DNA of 6,088 bases from an uncultured Clostridium sp. (GCA_946498265.1 CAMMNR010000111.1:1-6088); one strand, 5' to 3'; counted from the stretch's first letter, positions 1 to 6,088 are shown. Numbers and translations: made by a program. Notes: generated by a model not told the origin, from the letters alone.

Positions 1-464
1 GAAACAGTGTCAACATCTTGATAGCTTTTTAATTCTCTATTTTCAATATCATACTGTCTTTTTAATAATAGTTCCCCTGTACATATTCCTTCTGGTGCTT
101 TATAAGATGCTCTACCAATATTACTATCATAATACATTGAAGAAACAGGTGCTCTCCAATCAATAGTAATGTTATTATTGTCTTCGTCCATAACTCCAAC
201 TTTACCAATATATAATTGTTCCGTTTTCGTTTCTCCATCTCTAGCAAAATCTAATCTTGCAAAATAAGGCTTATCTACACTTTTTTCCATAAGCCTTAAT
301 TTTTCAGAATACATTTCGATAGAATTTTTTATCATAGTTGGATTATTCATATATATTCTAGGTATAGCATCAATTCTTTGATTATAATATTCCATAACAT
401 CTTCATATTCTTCTATAATATTTTTTAAATTTTCTTTTTCTTTTTGAAATTCAATATTATCCAT
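1..464 (-). CDS. helD: HelD-like RNA polymerase recycling helicase, N-terminal part (cut by window edge)
   Basis: This is the start of a second HelD-type protein: 154 codons plus two bases are visible and the frame is still open at position 1. Residues about 1-64 are charged and helical and should form the N-terminal coiled-coil arm. They are followed by KPYFARLDF (65-73), YIGK (85-88), IDWRAP (101-106), YYD (111-113) and GELLLKR (130-136), which are hallmarks of the HelD N-terminal region. From residue 65 on, it aligns without gaps to the complete paralogue at 3795..6068, with about 43 of 90 residues identical by eye. The ATPase motifs lie beyond the window, so activity cannot be judged. I chose the ATG at 464 rather than the one at 470: the AGGAG site touches the 470 codon but sits 6 nt before 464, and 464 gives an arm within one residue of the paralogue's length. 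A dedicated promoter lies just upstream. Confidence 0.85.
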   Translation of the reverse strand, partial: MDNIEFQKEKENLKNIIEEYEDVMEYYNQRIDAIPRIYMNNPTMIKNSIEMYSEKLRLMEKSVDKPYFARLDFARDGETKTEQLYIGKVGVMDEDNNNITIDWRAPVSSMYYDSNIGRASYKAPEGICTGELLLKRQYDIENRELKSYQDVDTV

Positions 465-470
465 ATTCAT

Positions 471-475
471 CTCCT
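471..475 (-). promoter_or_regulatory. Shine-Dalgarno site that decides the start of the second helD
   Basis: AGGAG on the minus strand lies directly against an ATG at 470 (no spacer) and 6 nt before the in-frame ATG at 464. Only the second spacing suits initiation, so 464 is the likely start. Confidence 0.75.
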
Positions 476-497
476 AATCAATGATTTTCAGTCAAAT

Positions 498-526
498 ATT
501 ATATCATTATATTATTTTCAATTCAA
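498..526 (-). promoter_or_regulatory. Predicted sigma-A promoter of the second helD gene
   Basis: On the minus strand a -35 box TTGAAT (521-526) and a perfect -10 box TATAAT (498-503) are separated by exactly 17 nt. The -35 box starts 3 nt after the stop codon of the upstream kinase gene. The predicted start point near 491 would leave a leader of about 25 nt carrying the AGGAG site. AT-rich DNA often produces TATAAT by chance, but the matching -35 box, ideal spacing and intergenic position make this credible. It suggests that the second helD can be expressed independently of the upstream operon. Confidence 0.65.
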
Positions 527-529
527 CTA

Positions 530-1459
530 TTATCTTTCCTCATGTTCTCCTTTTTTTAGATTTTTTCTTTTATATTCTTCGTACCAAATCGGTTTATCAC
601 TTCTAAAATAATCAAAATCCTCAACTGTTTGTTTTGCTCTCCTTAACATATCTTTTATTAAGGCTGCATCTTTAAATTTATATGCCCATATTATTTTGCT
701 CAAACAATAATATGCACTATATATTTTATAGCTTTCCCAAAATGTTTGATTATCTTTACCCTGTAAGTACCCATCAATTACTCCTGCACTTAGACCTTTG
801 CTCAAAAATCTATTATACATTTGAATTTGATGAGTATCTTGATATGAATAATCAATATCTGAATTTCCAAAATCTATTATTCCTATATTTCCTTTTTCAT
901 CAATTATTATATTATCTTGATTTAAATCTCCATGTACTATTGATTTTGGTTGCTGTTCTAATTTTTCAATATTATTTTCTAAAAAATTTATTACTGTTTC
1001 TGCATAATCTACATTTAGTTTTCTAAATAAAGGAATTTTATTTCTAATTTTATCTATTTTATTCCTTAAATCCTTATCATCAAACTTTTCCTCATGTATT
1101 TTATGCATTATTTCTCCTACTTTCTTTCCTATTTCATATAATTGTTCTTCACTTTTTCCTGCTGCGAATTCGGTAAGAGTTTTTCCTTCTACCCATGTTA
1201 AAATATAATAATAATTATCTTCGTCTATTTTTCCCATAGTTATTGGTTTTGGTTTATTAAAATCAATGTCCTGTATTCTTTGTAAAATACAGAATTCTCT
1301 TTCTTTTTTTTCTAAACCTTTTTTAGGAAATATTTTTATAATAAATTTTTGTCCATCTTTAACAAAACAATATTTCGTACACTCATCAAACCCCTCTTTT
1401 ATTTTCCTTATGTTTGTCCATGAATTTGATTCTGGTACTTTCTCCAATCTTTTTTCCAT
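530..1459 (-). CDS. APH/choline kinase-fold phosphotransferase (309 aa)
   Basis: This is a soluble, cytoplasmic small-molecule kinase of the aminoglycoside phosphotransferase family (PF01636 type). The N-lobe has a lysine in FIIKIF (K42) suited to ATP phosphate binding and a glutamate-rich stretch (E50-E55) that could supply its partner. The hinge is followed by the usual Gly in WVEGKTL (89-95). The catalytic loop HGDLNQDN (176-183) supplies the base Asp178 and metal ligand Asn183, and IIDFG (194-198) supplies the metal-binding Asp196. All key residues are present, so it should be active. About 300 residues is normal for the family. There is no signal peptide or membrane segment. The family covers antibiotic, choline, homoserine and sugar kinases, and the sequence does not reveal the substrate. 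The ATG is preceded by AGGAAG (1467-1472) at 7 nt. The gene follows the glycosyltransferase stop by 17 nt, so co-transcription is likely. It is not a close copy of the kinase at 2682..3776. Confidence 0.85.
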   Translation of the reverse strand: MEKRLEKVPESNSWTNIRKIKEGFDECTKYCFVKDGQKFIIKIFPKKGLEKKEREFCILQRIQDIDFNKPKPITMGKIDEDNYYYILTWVEGKTLTEFAAGKSEEQLYEIGKKVGEIMHKIHEEKFDDKDLRNKIDKIRNKIPLFRKLNVDYAETVINFLENNIEKLEQQPKSIVHGDLNQDNIIIDEKGNIGIIDFGNSDIDYSYQDTHQIQMYNRFLSKGLSAGVIDGYLQGKDNQTFWESYKIYSAYYCLSKIIWAYKFKDAALIKDMLRRAKQTVEDFDYFRSDKPIWYEEYKRKNLKKGEHEER

Positions 1460-1476
1460 TACACTACTTCCTATAT

Positions 1477-2682
1477 CTATTTCAAAATATAAAACTTAAA
1501 CAATTCTTTCCAATTTGTTTTTCCGTCATCGTAAATTTTAAACTTGTATATTTTTAAATATTGTATTAAATACCAAACTTTCTTATATATATTTTTGATC
1601 TTTTGTGTAATTCTTATTTTTAAATTATAAGTTCTATCTTTTGCAAATCTTTGTAAATTTTTATTAATTGTCATTATAAAAGGACCTTTTCCATACGCAA
1701 CTGGAAATAAAGATATATGTAAGTCTAAATATGTTACATTGGCTTTTTTAGCCTGATTTATAATTTCCTGATGTTTATTTAGTTTGTATGTTTTATTTAT
1801 AATAATAATGTCTTTTCCTTCATTCGCAAACATAATATTATGGGGAAGCGTACCACTAATACATACAATTTCTTTTGAATCTCTAAAAAATTGTATTTGC
1901 TCTGTTAATGTCATTTGCTCTGGCGAAATAGAATAGTAACCATTATTATTAAAAAATTTTTCTATCTCTTTTTCCCCAATTTCCTTTTCTTTAGCTTTTT
2001 TAAATTTTGAACGTGATAAATATATTTTTTCTGGTATATTTGGGTTTCTTTTTACACTGTCCCTTACTTTTTCAAAAATTTTAATATATTCTTTTGTGTA
2101 ATACTTTCCTGGATAAATCGAGCACTCTGGTATAATAATTTTTTTAAATTTAGTAGGTTTATTAATTAATAGTATCCTATCATCTGAGATACCAAACAAA
2201 TTTAAAAATTCTTTATAATTTCCATCTATCTTAGTATGCTCATCATTTATCATTGTTGTAAAAACAATTTTAGCTTTATTTTCGCTATTATCTTCTAGTA
2301 AATACCATAACCTTGATACTATATCTATAATAAAGTGTCCCCAATGTTTATAAAAAAAATTTCCATATATTACTGTTTCATTATCATATTCAATTTTTTC
2401 ATTTTCTATATCATATTTACCATATACTCTATTTTTCATATTATATGCTAATTGTGCTGAAGACTCTATATAATTAAGTTCTTTATCTATAACTCCTCCT
2501 GCACCTTTTGAAGTATTATATTTATTTGTATTTAAAACTGGAAGAATTATCCCATCTTCAACTTCAGTTACACTAAGCTCTTTATTTAGGAAATAATCCT
2601 CTTGGGAAATCTCCTCGTATTCTTTTTTCATAAAATCATCTATATATTTTAGGTTATTTCTTTTCATCATAAAATAATTCAT
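1477..2682 (-). CDS. Family 61 (DUF563) glycosyltransferase (401 aa)
   Basis: This resembles glycosyltransferase family 61, the DUF563 group often annotated as capsular polysaccharide biosynthesis protein, which transfers a sugar from an activated donor to a glycan or protein acceptor. Visible family marks are HWGHFIID (113-120) followed by SRLWYLLE, YLSRSKF (221-227) with the conserved basic residue, a helical run ending in NNNGYYSISPEQMTLTEQ (245-262), and SGTLPHNIMFA (276-286), the counterpart of the nucleotide-sugar site near the family's HGAxLxN segment. Here the His of that segment is replaced by Gly-Thr-Leu, although a His follows at 281. Length is typical. There is no signal peptide or clear membrane helix. 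The C-terminal tail (350-401) is strongly basic and aromatic and may hold the protein against the membrane. The start overlaps the stop of the upstream kinase as TAATG, indicating translational coupling. Donor and acceptor are unknown. In-frame ATGs at codons 5 and 6 are alternative starts. Confidence 0.8.
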   Translation of the reverse strand: MNYFMMKRNNLKYIDDFMKKEYEEISQEDYFLNKELSVTEVEDGIILPVLNTNKYNTSKGAGGVIDKELNYIESSAQLAYNMKNRVYGKYDIENEKIEYDNETVIYGNFFYKHWGHFIIDIVSRLWYLLEDNSENKAKIVFTTMINDEHTKIDGNYKEFLNLFGISDDRILLINKPTKFKKIIIPECSIYPGKYYTKEYIKIFEKVRDSVKRNPNIPEKIYLSRSKFKKAKEKEIGEKEIEKFFNNNGYYSISPEQMTLTEQIQFFRDSKEIVCISGTLPHNIMFANEGKDIIIINKTYKLNKHQEIINQAKKANVTYLDLHISLFPVAYGKGPFIMTINKNLQRFAKDRTYNLKIRITQKIKNIYKKVWYLIQYLKIYKFKIYDDGKTNWKELFKFYILK

Positions 2683-3776
2683 TACCTTTCAAATATTATA
2701 TTACTAGAAAACAATAAATCTTTTATATTTTTTTCTTTATTATTTAAAAAGTAATTAAAAAATTTATAATTCTTAATTTTGTCTTCTGGTTCATATTCAA
2801 TTACATTATTTATTAAAAAAACTCTGCAGAATAACTTAAATATAAATTCATTTTTTATATTTTCTTTTATCTTATATTCATCAAATATTCTTTCTATCTC
2901 ATCATACCATAGCAGAATCATCTCTTTTTTTAAATTTCTTACTTTTTTTAATTCTTCTGGTTTTAATTTATCGTTCATGTAAAGAGTAAGCCATGGACAA
3001 TACTTATAAACCAAATAATCCTCTCTTGCATAAAAATGCCAATAGAATGTAGCAAAATCATCTAATAAAGGATTAAAATCGAATGTATCTATATCCCAAA
3101 AGATTCCGTCTAATGAAAAATTAAAATCATGAAAATCTCCATGTGAGTAAGTAGTTACAGTTAAGTTTTTCTCTTTTAAATAGTCATATATATTATCTAA
3201 AAATCCTTTTAGATTTTCATATGCTTCTGGACAATATTTTAATACATCATCATATAGTTTTTCAAAGTTATCTCCATAATACTTTTTCTTTCTTGGATCT
3301 ACTGTTATTCTTCCCCAAAACCATCTATCTGCACTTTTAGTTCCATCCATTTTTTCGATATTATAATTTTTTTTCATTAATTTTATCTTATTATTAAAAA
3401 ATTCTTCTAATTTTCTCTTTTTTGTTTCAAAATTTATTTCTGAATTTCTTAAATAGTTGAAAGCATTAATTTTAGGTGCTGGTATATACTTATATAAATT
3501 TATAATTTCTTCATCATTGTTTTTTAATTCTCCTAATTTCTCGATAATTGAGAAATTAGGTTTTATCATTTCTTTTATGTATTCTTCATCTTCAACATAT
3601 GAATTATTCTTTACAATTTTAAAATAATATTTATTATTATTATATTTTATTATACCAGTACTATATTTATTTTTTTCTCTTCTTGTTTCATAAAATTCAA
3701 ATTTTTCTGTATCAAATTTTTGATTATCACAACTTTCTTTAATTAATTCCATGACCTTAATATACTCATTTTCCAT
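2682..3776 (-). CDS. Divergent APH-fold phosphotransferase (364 aa)
   Basis: This is a cytoplasmic small-molecule kinase with the APH/choline kinase fold, recognised mainly by its C-lobe. The catalytic loop is HGDFHDFN (212-219), with base Asp214 and metal ligand Asn219. WDIDTFDFNPLLDDFA (227-242) supplies the metal Asp (228 or 230) and the downstream Asp pair typical of the family. The N-lobe is weaker, but Lys53 in YYFKIVKN is a likely ATP-contact lysine, and the hinge lies around 94-103. Between hinge and catalytic loop is an aromatic and basic stretch (about 149-169, including RWFWGR) that the 309-residue kinase lacks, and it may shape the substrate pocket. The substrate is unknown; a sugar, polyol or choline-like compound would fit the adjoining glycosyltransferase. 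The gene follows helD by 18 nt and overlaps the glycosyltransferase gene by 1 nt. It is markedly AT-richer than helD in lines I counted. The ATG lies 11 nt after AAAGGGGG; an in-frame ATT two codons earlier is a less likely start. Confidence 0.78.
   Translation of the reverse strand: MENEYIKVMELIKESCDNQKFDTEKFEFYETRREKNKYSTGIIKYNNNKYYFKIVKNNSYVEDEEYIKEMIKPNFSIIEKLGELKNNDEEIINLYKYIPAPKINAFNYLRNSEINFETKKRKLEEFFNNKIKLMKKNYNIEKMDGTKSADRWFWGRITVDPRKKKYYGDNFEKLYDDVLKYCPEAYENLKGFLDNIYDYLKEKNLTVTTYSHGDFHDFNFSLDGIFWDIDTFDFNPLLDDFATFYWHFYAREDYLVYKYCPWLTLYMNDKLKPEELKKVRNLKKEMILLWYDEIERIFDEYKIKENIKNEFIFKLFCRVFLINNVIEYEPEDKIKNYKFFNYFLNNKEKNIKDLLFSSNIIFER
2685..2690 (-). promoter_or_regulatory. Closely spaced Shine-Dalgarno site at the TAATG junction
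   Basis: GAAAGG on the minus strand ends only 2 nt before the glycosyltransferase ATG at 2682, too close for efficient independent initiation, and 14 nt before the ATG at codon 5, which is rather far. The ATG shares its A with the upstream TAA stop. Re-initiation by ribosomes finishing the kinase gene is the simplest reading, which would tie the two proteins' levels together. Confidence 0.5.
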
Positions 3777-3787
3777 ATAAATATTTT

Positions 3788-3795
3788 CCCCCTTT
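3788..3795 (-). promoter_or_regulatory. Shine-Dalgarno site of the divergent kinase, overlapping the helD stop
   Basis: AAAGGGGG on the minus strand begins on the last base of the upstream helD TAA stop codon (3795-3797) and lies 11 nt before the kinase ATG at 3776. The overlap leaves no room for a terminator between the two genes and supports co-transcription. Confidence 0.6.
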
Positions 3796-6068
3796 TATCT
3801 TTCTTCTAATTCTGAATCTTCTTTTAGGCTTTTTTCTTTTTTCCTTTCATTTAGCAATTCTGTTCTCTCCTTTGTATAATAGATATCTAATGTATGCATT
3901 GCTCTAGTTATTGCTACATATAATAATTTAGCATCTAATTCATTATTTCCATATTGCTCTTTTCCTGCATCCGGTAATATAACAGAATCAAATTCTAACC
4001 CCTTTACTAAATATGATGGAATAATACTTACTCCCCCATTATATTCTTTAGATTTATCTGAAATTAGAGTAGCATCTATTCCTTTTTTGGTTATCTTTTT
4101 ATATAAATCTTTTGCTTCCTGTAATGTTTTAGTTATTACTGCTATATTAGTTCGTTTATCTTGTACCAACTCATTAATTCTATTAGCAATTGTTATAGCC
4201 AGTTGTTTTTCTTCTTGTTTAGTAACTGTAACTGGATCTCCTTCTCTTATTACTGGCTCAGCTAATTTTGTATGTATTCGGTCCCTAATTTTATCAATAA
4301 CATCGTTTCCTTTTTCCATGATCTCCATTGTGGTACGATAACTTTTACTTAAATCTAAAATGTTAGCTTTTCCATCAAATATCCTGTCATTAATTTCTGT
4401 CCAGTCATTAGTTCCTCTGTATGAATAGATTCCTTGTGAAATATCGCCTAAAATTGTCATTGAATCGCTTTTTAATATATCCTTTAATACAAAAAATTGA
4501 AACGGACTATAATCCTGAGCCTCATCTACAACTATATGTTTAGGATATATTTGATTATTTTTTATTTGTTTTTCATTGCCTCTTATTTTACTAGCTATAT
4601 ACATAAGTGGGGCTAAATCTTCATACTCTACTTGTTTATTCTTCTTGCTTAAAACCCCATCCTGTACGCCTTTTATAATTTTCTCATCTATATCCAACCC
4701 TTGAGCATATTGTGGTAGTTTTGAAATAAAATCTCTGTAATATACTAAAGGATTAGGTTTTTTTACTCTTTTTACATAATCATCTATTAATTTTTTTCCG
4801 TTATTTTTTAACATTTCTAATGGTTCATCATATTTTTCAAATATTTCTAATCTTTTTTTCTTATATTCGTCTTGTGGTAAACTTTTATCTAAACTTTCAA
4901 TTTCTTTTGTTCTTTGCTTTCTTATCATATCTTCAATCAAATCTTGATTATTTTCAAAAAACATCTTTAATCTTGCTTTAAACATTTTTAGCTTTTCTTC
5001 CAATGCTTTCCCTTTTAGGCACTCTTTAAAATTTTCAACTAACTTTTCATGTCTTAATATTGTTATATCACCTGCTTTTAAATCACCTTCTGGTAAATAA
5101 TGTTCTTCAATATTTTGTAAATATTTATCCAATATTTCTTTAAATTCTAATGATGATTTAAAAGTAGAAATCGCTTGTTCACCCTCATTTTTTTTGTCTT
5201 CTCCATGATTGTTTATCATATTAGCTAATTTATCCGTAGAACTTTCTACTTTGATTCCAGCATCTATAATTTGTTCCGCAAATTCTTCAAAAGTACATTG
5301 ATTTACATCATTAACTCCCAAATCTGGCAATATATTAGATATATAATCTAGGAAAAACTTATTTGGTGCAATTATCATAAAATCTTTTGACTGCAATTGT
5401 TTAGCATATGTATAAGCTAAATAAGCTATTCTATGTAAAGCAACTGTTGTTTTACCACTTCCTGCAACTCCCTGTACTATTAATGGTCTGTTTAAAGGTG
5501 CTCTAATTATTGCATTTTGTTCAGTTTGAATTGTAGAAATAATATTTTTTAACCTTACTTCTGAGTTTGACGTTAAATATGGTTTTAATAGTTCATCACT
5601 AGCACTAATATCAATATCTGAAAAACCTTCCAATCTTCCTTGTTCAATTTCAAATAATCTCTTAAGTAATAAATCTCCTTGTATATTGCCAGCAGGTGCA
5701 TCATAGCTTACTTTTCCTAATCTACCATCATAATATAAGCTGGCAATTGGTGCTCTCCAGTCTACAACAATTAAATTATTACTATCATCATCAACATTTG
5801 CTTTACCAATATAAATTTTACTTGCTTCTTTTGCACTTGTTTCTTTGAAATCAATTCGTGCAAAATATGGCTTATCTTTTGAACTTTCTAAATTTCTTTT
5901 TCTATCTAAATACATTTTTTGCAAATTTGCTTGCGTATATGGATCCGTTGTATTTTCATGTAAATGTTCTATAGTACTTGTTATTGTTTCAATTTGTTCT
6001 TTCACAATTTCTATTGTATCTTTTAATCTCTTTTCTTCTGCAAGTTTTACATCTGCTTCTTTTTCCAT
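3795..6068 (-). CDS. helD: HelD-like RNA polymerase recycling helicase (757 aa)
   Basis: This is a superfamily 1 (UvrD/Rep-like) ATPase of the HelD type, which in Bacillus subtilis binds RNA polymerase, inserts arms into its channels and uses ATP to free it from nucleic acid. Length is close to that relative's (about 770). Residues 1-65 form a charged coiled-coil arm, and 66-155 carry the HelD marks KPYFARIDF, YIGK, VDWRAP and GDLLLKR. Helicase motifs follow: a Q-motif glutamine (Q184), Walker A GVAGSGKT (200-207), Walker B VVDEAQD (513-519), motif III GDISQGIYSYRG (541-552), motif IV SYRTT (576-580), motif V VKGLEFD (688-694) and motif VI YVAITRA (717-723). The long stretch at about 260-500 between motifs I and II is the lobe insertion expected of HelD and not of UvrD. 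No motif residue is missing, so ATPase activity is expected. The ATG has AAGGAG (6075-6080) at an ideal 6 nt. The promoter lies outside the window. It probably heads an operon with the next three genes. Confidence 0.9.
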   Translation of the reverse strand: MEKEADVKLAEEKRLKDTIEIVKEQIETITSTIEHLHENTTDPYTQANLQKMYLDRKRNLESSKDKPYFARIDFKETSAKEASKIYIGKANVDDDSNNLIVVDWRAPIASLYYDGRLGKVSYDAPAGNIQGDLLLKRLFEIEQGRLEGFSDIDISASDELLKPYLTSNSEVRLKNIISTIQTEQNAIIRAPLNRPLIVQGVAGSGKTTVALHRIAYLAYTYAKQLQSKDFMIIAPNKFFLDYISNILPDLGVNDVNQCTFEEFAEQIIDAGIKVESSTDKLANMINNHGEDKKNEGEQAISTFKSSLEFKEILDKYLQNIEEHYLPEGDLKAGDITILRHEKLVENFKECLKGKALEEKLKMFKARLKMFFENNQDLIEDMIRKQRTKEIESLDKSLPQDEYKKKRLEIFEKYDEPLEMLKNNGKKLIDDYVKRVKKPNPLVYYRDFISKLPQYAQGLDIDEKIIKGVQDGVLSKKNKQVEYEDLAPLMYIASKIRGNEKQIKNNQIYPKHIVVDEAQDYSPFQFFVLKDILKSDSMTILGDISQGIYSYRGTNDWTEINDRIFDGKANILDLSKSYRTTMEIMEKGNDVIDKIRDRIHTKLAEPVIREGDPVTVTKQEEKQLAITIANRINELVQDKRTNIAVITKTLQEAKDLYKKITKKGIDATLISDKSKEYNGGVSIIPSYLVKGLEFDSVILPDAGKEQYGNNELDAKLLYVAITRAMHTLDIYYTKERTELLNERKKEKSLKEDSELEER

Positions 6069-6088
6069 TTTTCACTCCTTATTATTTG

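Larger units (their letters stand above)
465..529. other. Intergenic gap between kinase gene and second helD
   Basis: This 65-nt gap is the longest in the window. It holds the predicted promoter and Shine-Dalgarno site. I see no GC-rich hairpin followed by a T-run in the minus-strand direction, so there is no intrinsic terminator, and read-through from the upstream genes into helD remains possible. Confidence 0.6.
530..6068 (-). other. Probable four-gene operon: helD, kinase, GT61, kinase
   Basis: Four genes run in the same direction with junctions of 18 nt, a 1-nt overlap and 17 nt. Each has its own Shine-Dalgarno site within or right after the previous coding end. I see no terminator hairpin or convincing promoter at any internal junction. 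Co-transcription from a promoter upstream of 6088 is the simplest reading. Transcription could continue into the second helD at 464, which also has its own promoter. Confidence 0.65.

Noticed and set aside
62..247. Minus-strand open frame of 61 codons inside the partial helD
   Set aside because: It lies in a different frame from the conserved HelD N-terminal sequence, has no Shine-Dalgarno support and resembles no known protein.
682..1026. Plus-strand open frame of 114 codons
   Set aside because: It is antisense to the kinase catalytic region, with a low-complexity Leu, Phe and Tyr composition expected from reading AT-rich coding DNA backwards.
1460..1476. Possible terminator or promoter between the glycosyltransferase and second kinase genes
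   Set aside because: The 17-nt gap holds only the Shine-Dalgarno site; there is no room for a hairpin or promoter.
1266..1499. Plus-strand open frame of 77 codons
   Set aside because: It is antisense to the kinase N-lobe and runs across the gene junction; no ribosome site or recognisable domain supports it.
2695..2700. Minus-strand TATAAT at the end of the divergent kinase, a possible promoter for the glycosyltransferase
   Set aside because: The hexamer 17 nt upstream is AAAGAT, not a -35 box, and TATAAT is common by chance at this base composition.
2779..2982. Plus-strand open frame of 67 codons
   Set aside because: It is antisense to the divergent kinase, with a Ser, Phe and Ile-rich composition typical of a shadow frame.
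4087..4341. Plus-strand open frame of 84 codons that looks hydrophobic
   Set aside because: It is antisense to the C-terminal half of the helicase; the apparent membrane character comes from reverse reading of Lys, Asp and Asn-rich codons.
1..6088. Mobile element, CRISPR array, toxin-antitoxin pair or tRNA
   Set aside because: I saw no transposase or integrase motifs, no regularly spaced repeats, no terminal inverted repeats and no cloverleaf-like segment. The kinases do not show HipA-type toxin features or a paired small antitoxin gene.

Overview
The window comes from a very AT-rich genome with strong AGGAG-type Shine-Dalgarno sites, the standard code (TGG for Trp; TAA and TAG stops) and dense, same-strand gene packing. 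Together with a HelD-type RNA polymerase recycling helicase, this points to a low-GC Gram-positive, most likely a clostridium or close relative. The species cannot be named from the sequence. All genes lie on the minus strand, so transcription runs from high to low coordinates.

In order of transcription: (1) 6068..3795, a complete 757-residue HelD-like superfamily 1 helicase; (2) 3776..2682, a 364-residue kinase of the aminoglycoside phosphotransferase (APH)/choline kinase fold; (3) 2682..1477, a 401-residue family 61 (DUF563) glycosyltransferase; (4) 1459..530, a second, different APH-fold kinase of 309 residues; (5) 464..1, the first 154 residues of a second HelD-like protein, cut off by the window edge. 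Genes 1 to 4 are separated by 18 nt, a 1-nt overlap (TAATG) and 17 nt, so they look like one operon. Gene 5 has its own sigma-A-type promoter (TTGAAT, 17 nt, TATAAT) packed into the 65-nt gap after gene 4. No terminator is visible in that gap.

The most notable point is the layout: two HelD paralogues, collinear and about half identical where both are visible, bracket a kinase, glycosyltransferase, kinase cassette. HelD removes or recycles stalled RNA polymerase, and in some bacteria it protects against RNA polymerase-binding antibiotics. The APH fold includes antibiotic, choline and sugar kinases, and GT61 enzymes act mostly in surface or secreted glycans. Whether the cassette works with the HelD proteins or is a passenger between them cannot be settled here. 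The middle kinase gene is clearly poorer in GC than the helicase gene, which favours a passenger origin. No RNA genes, insertion sequences, CRISPR arrays or integrase sites were found.
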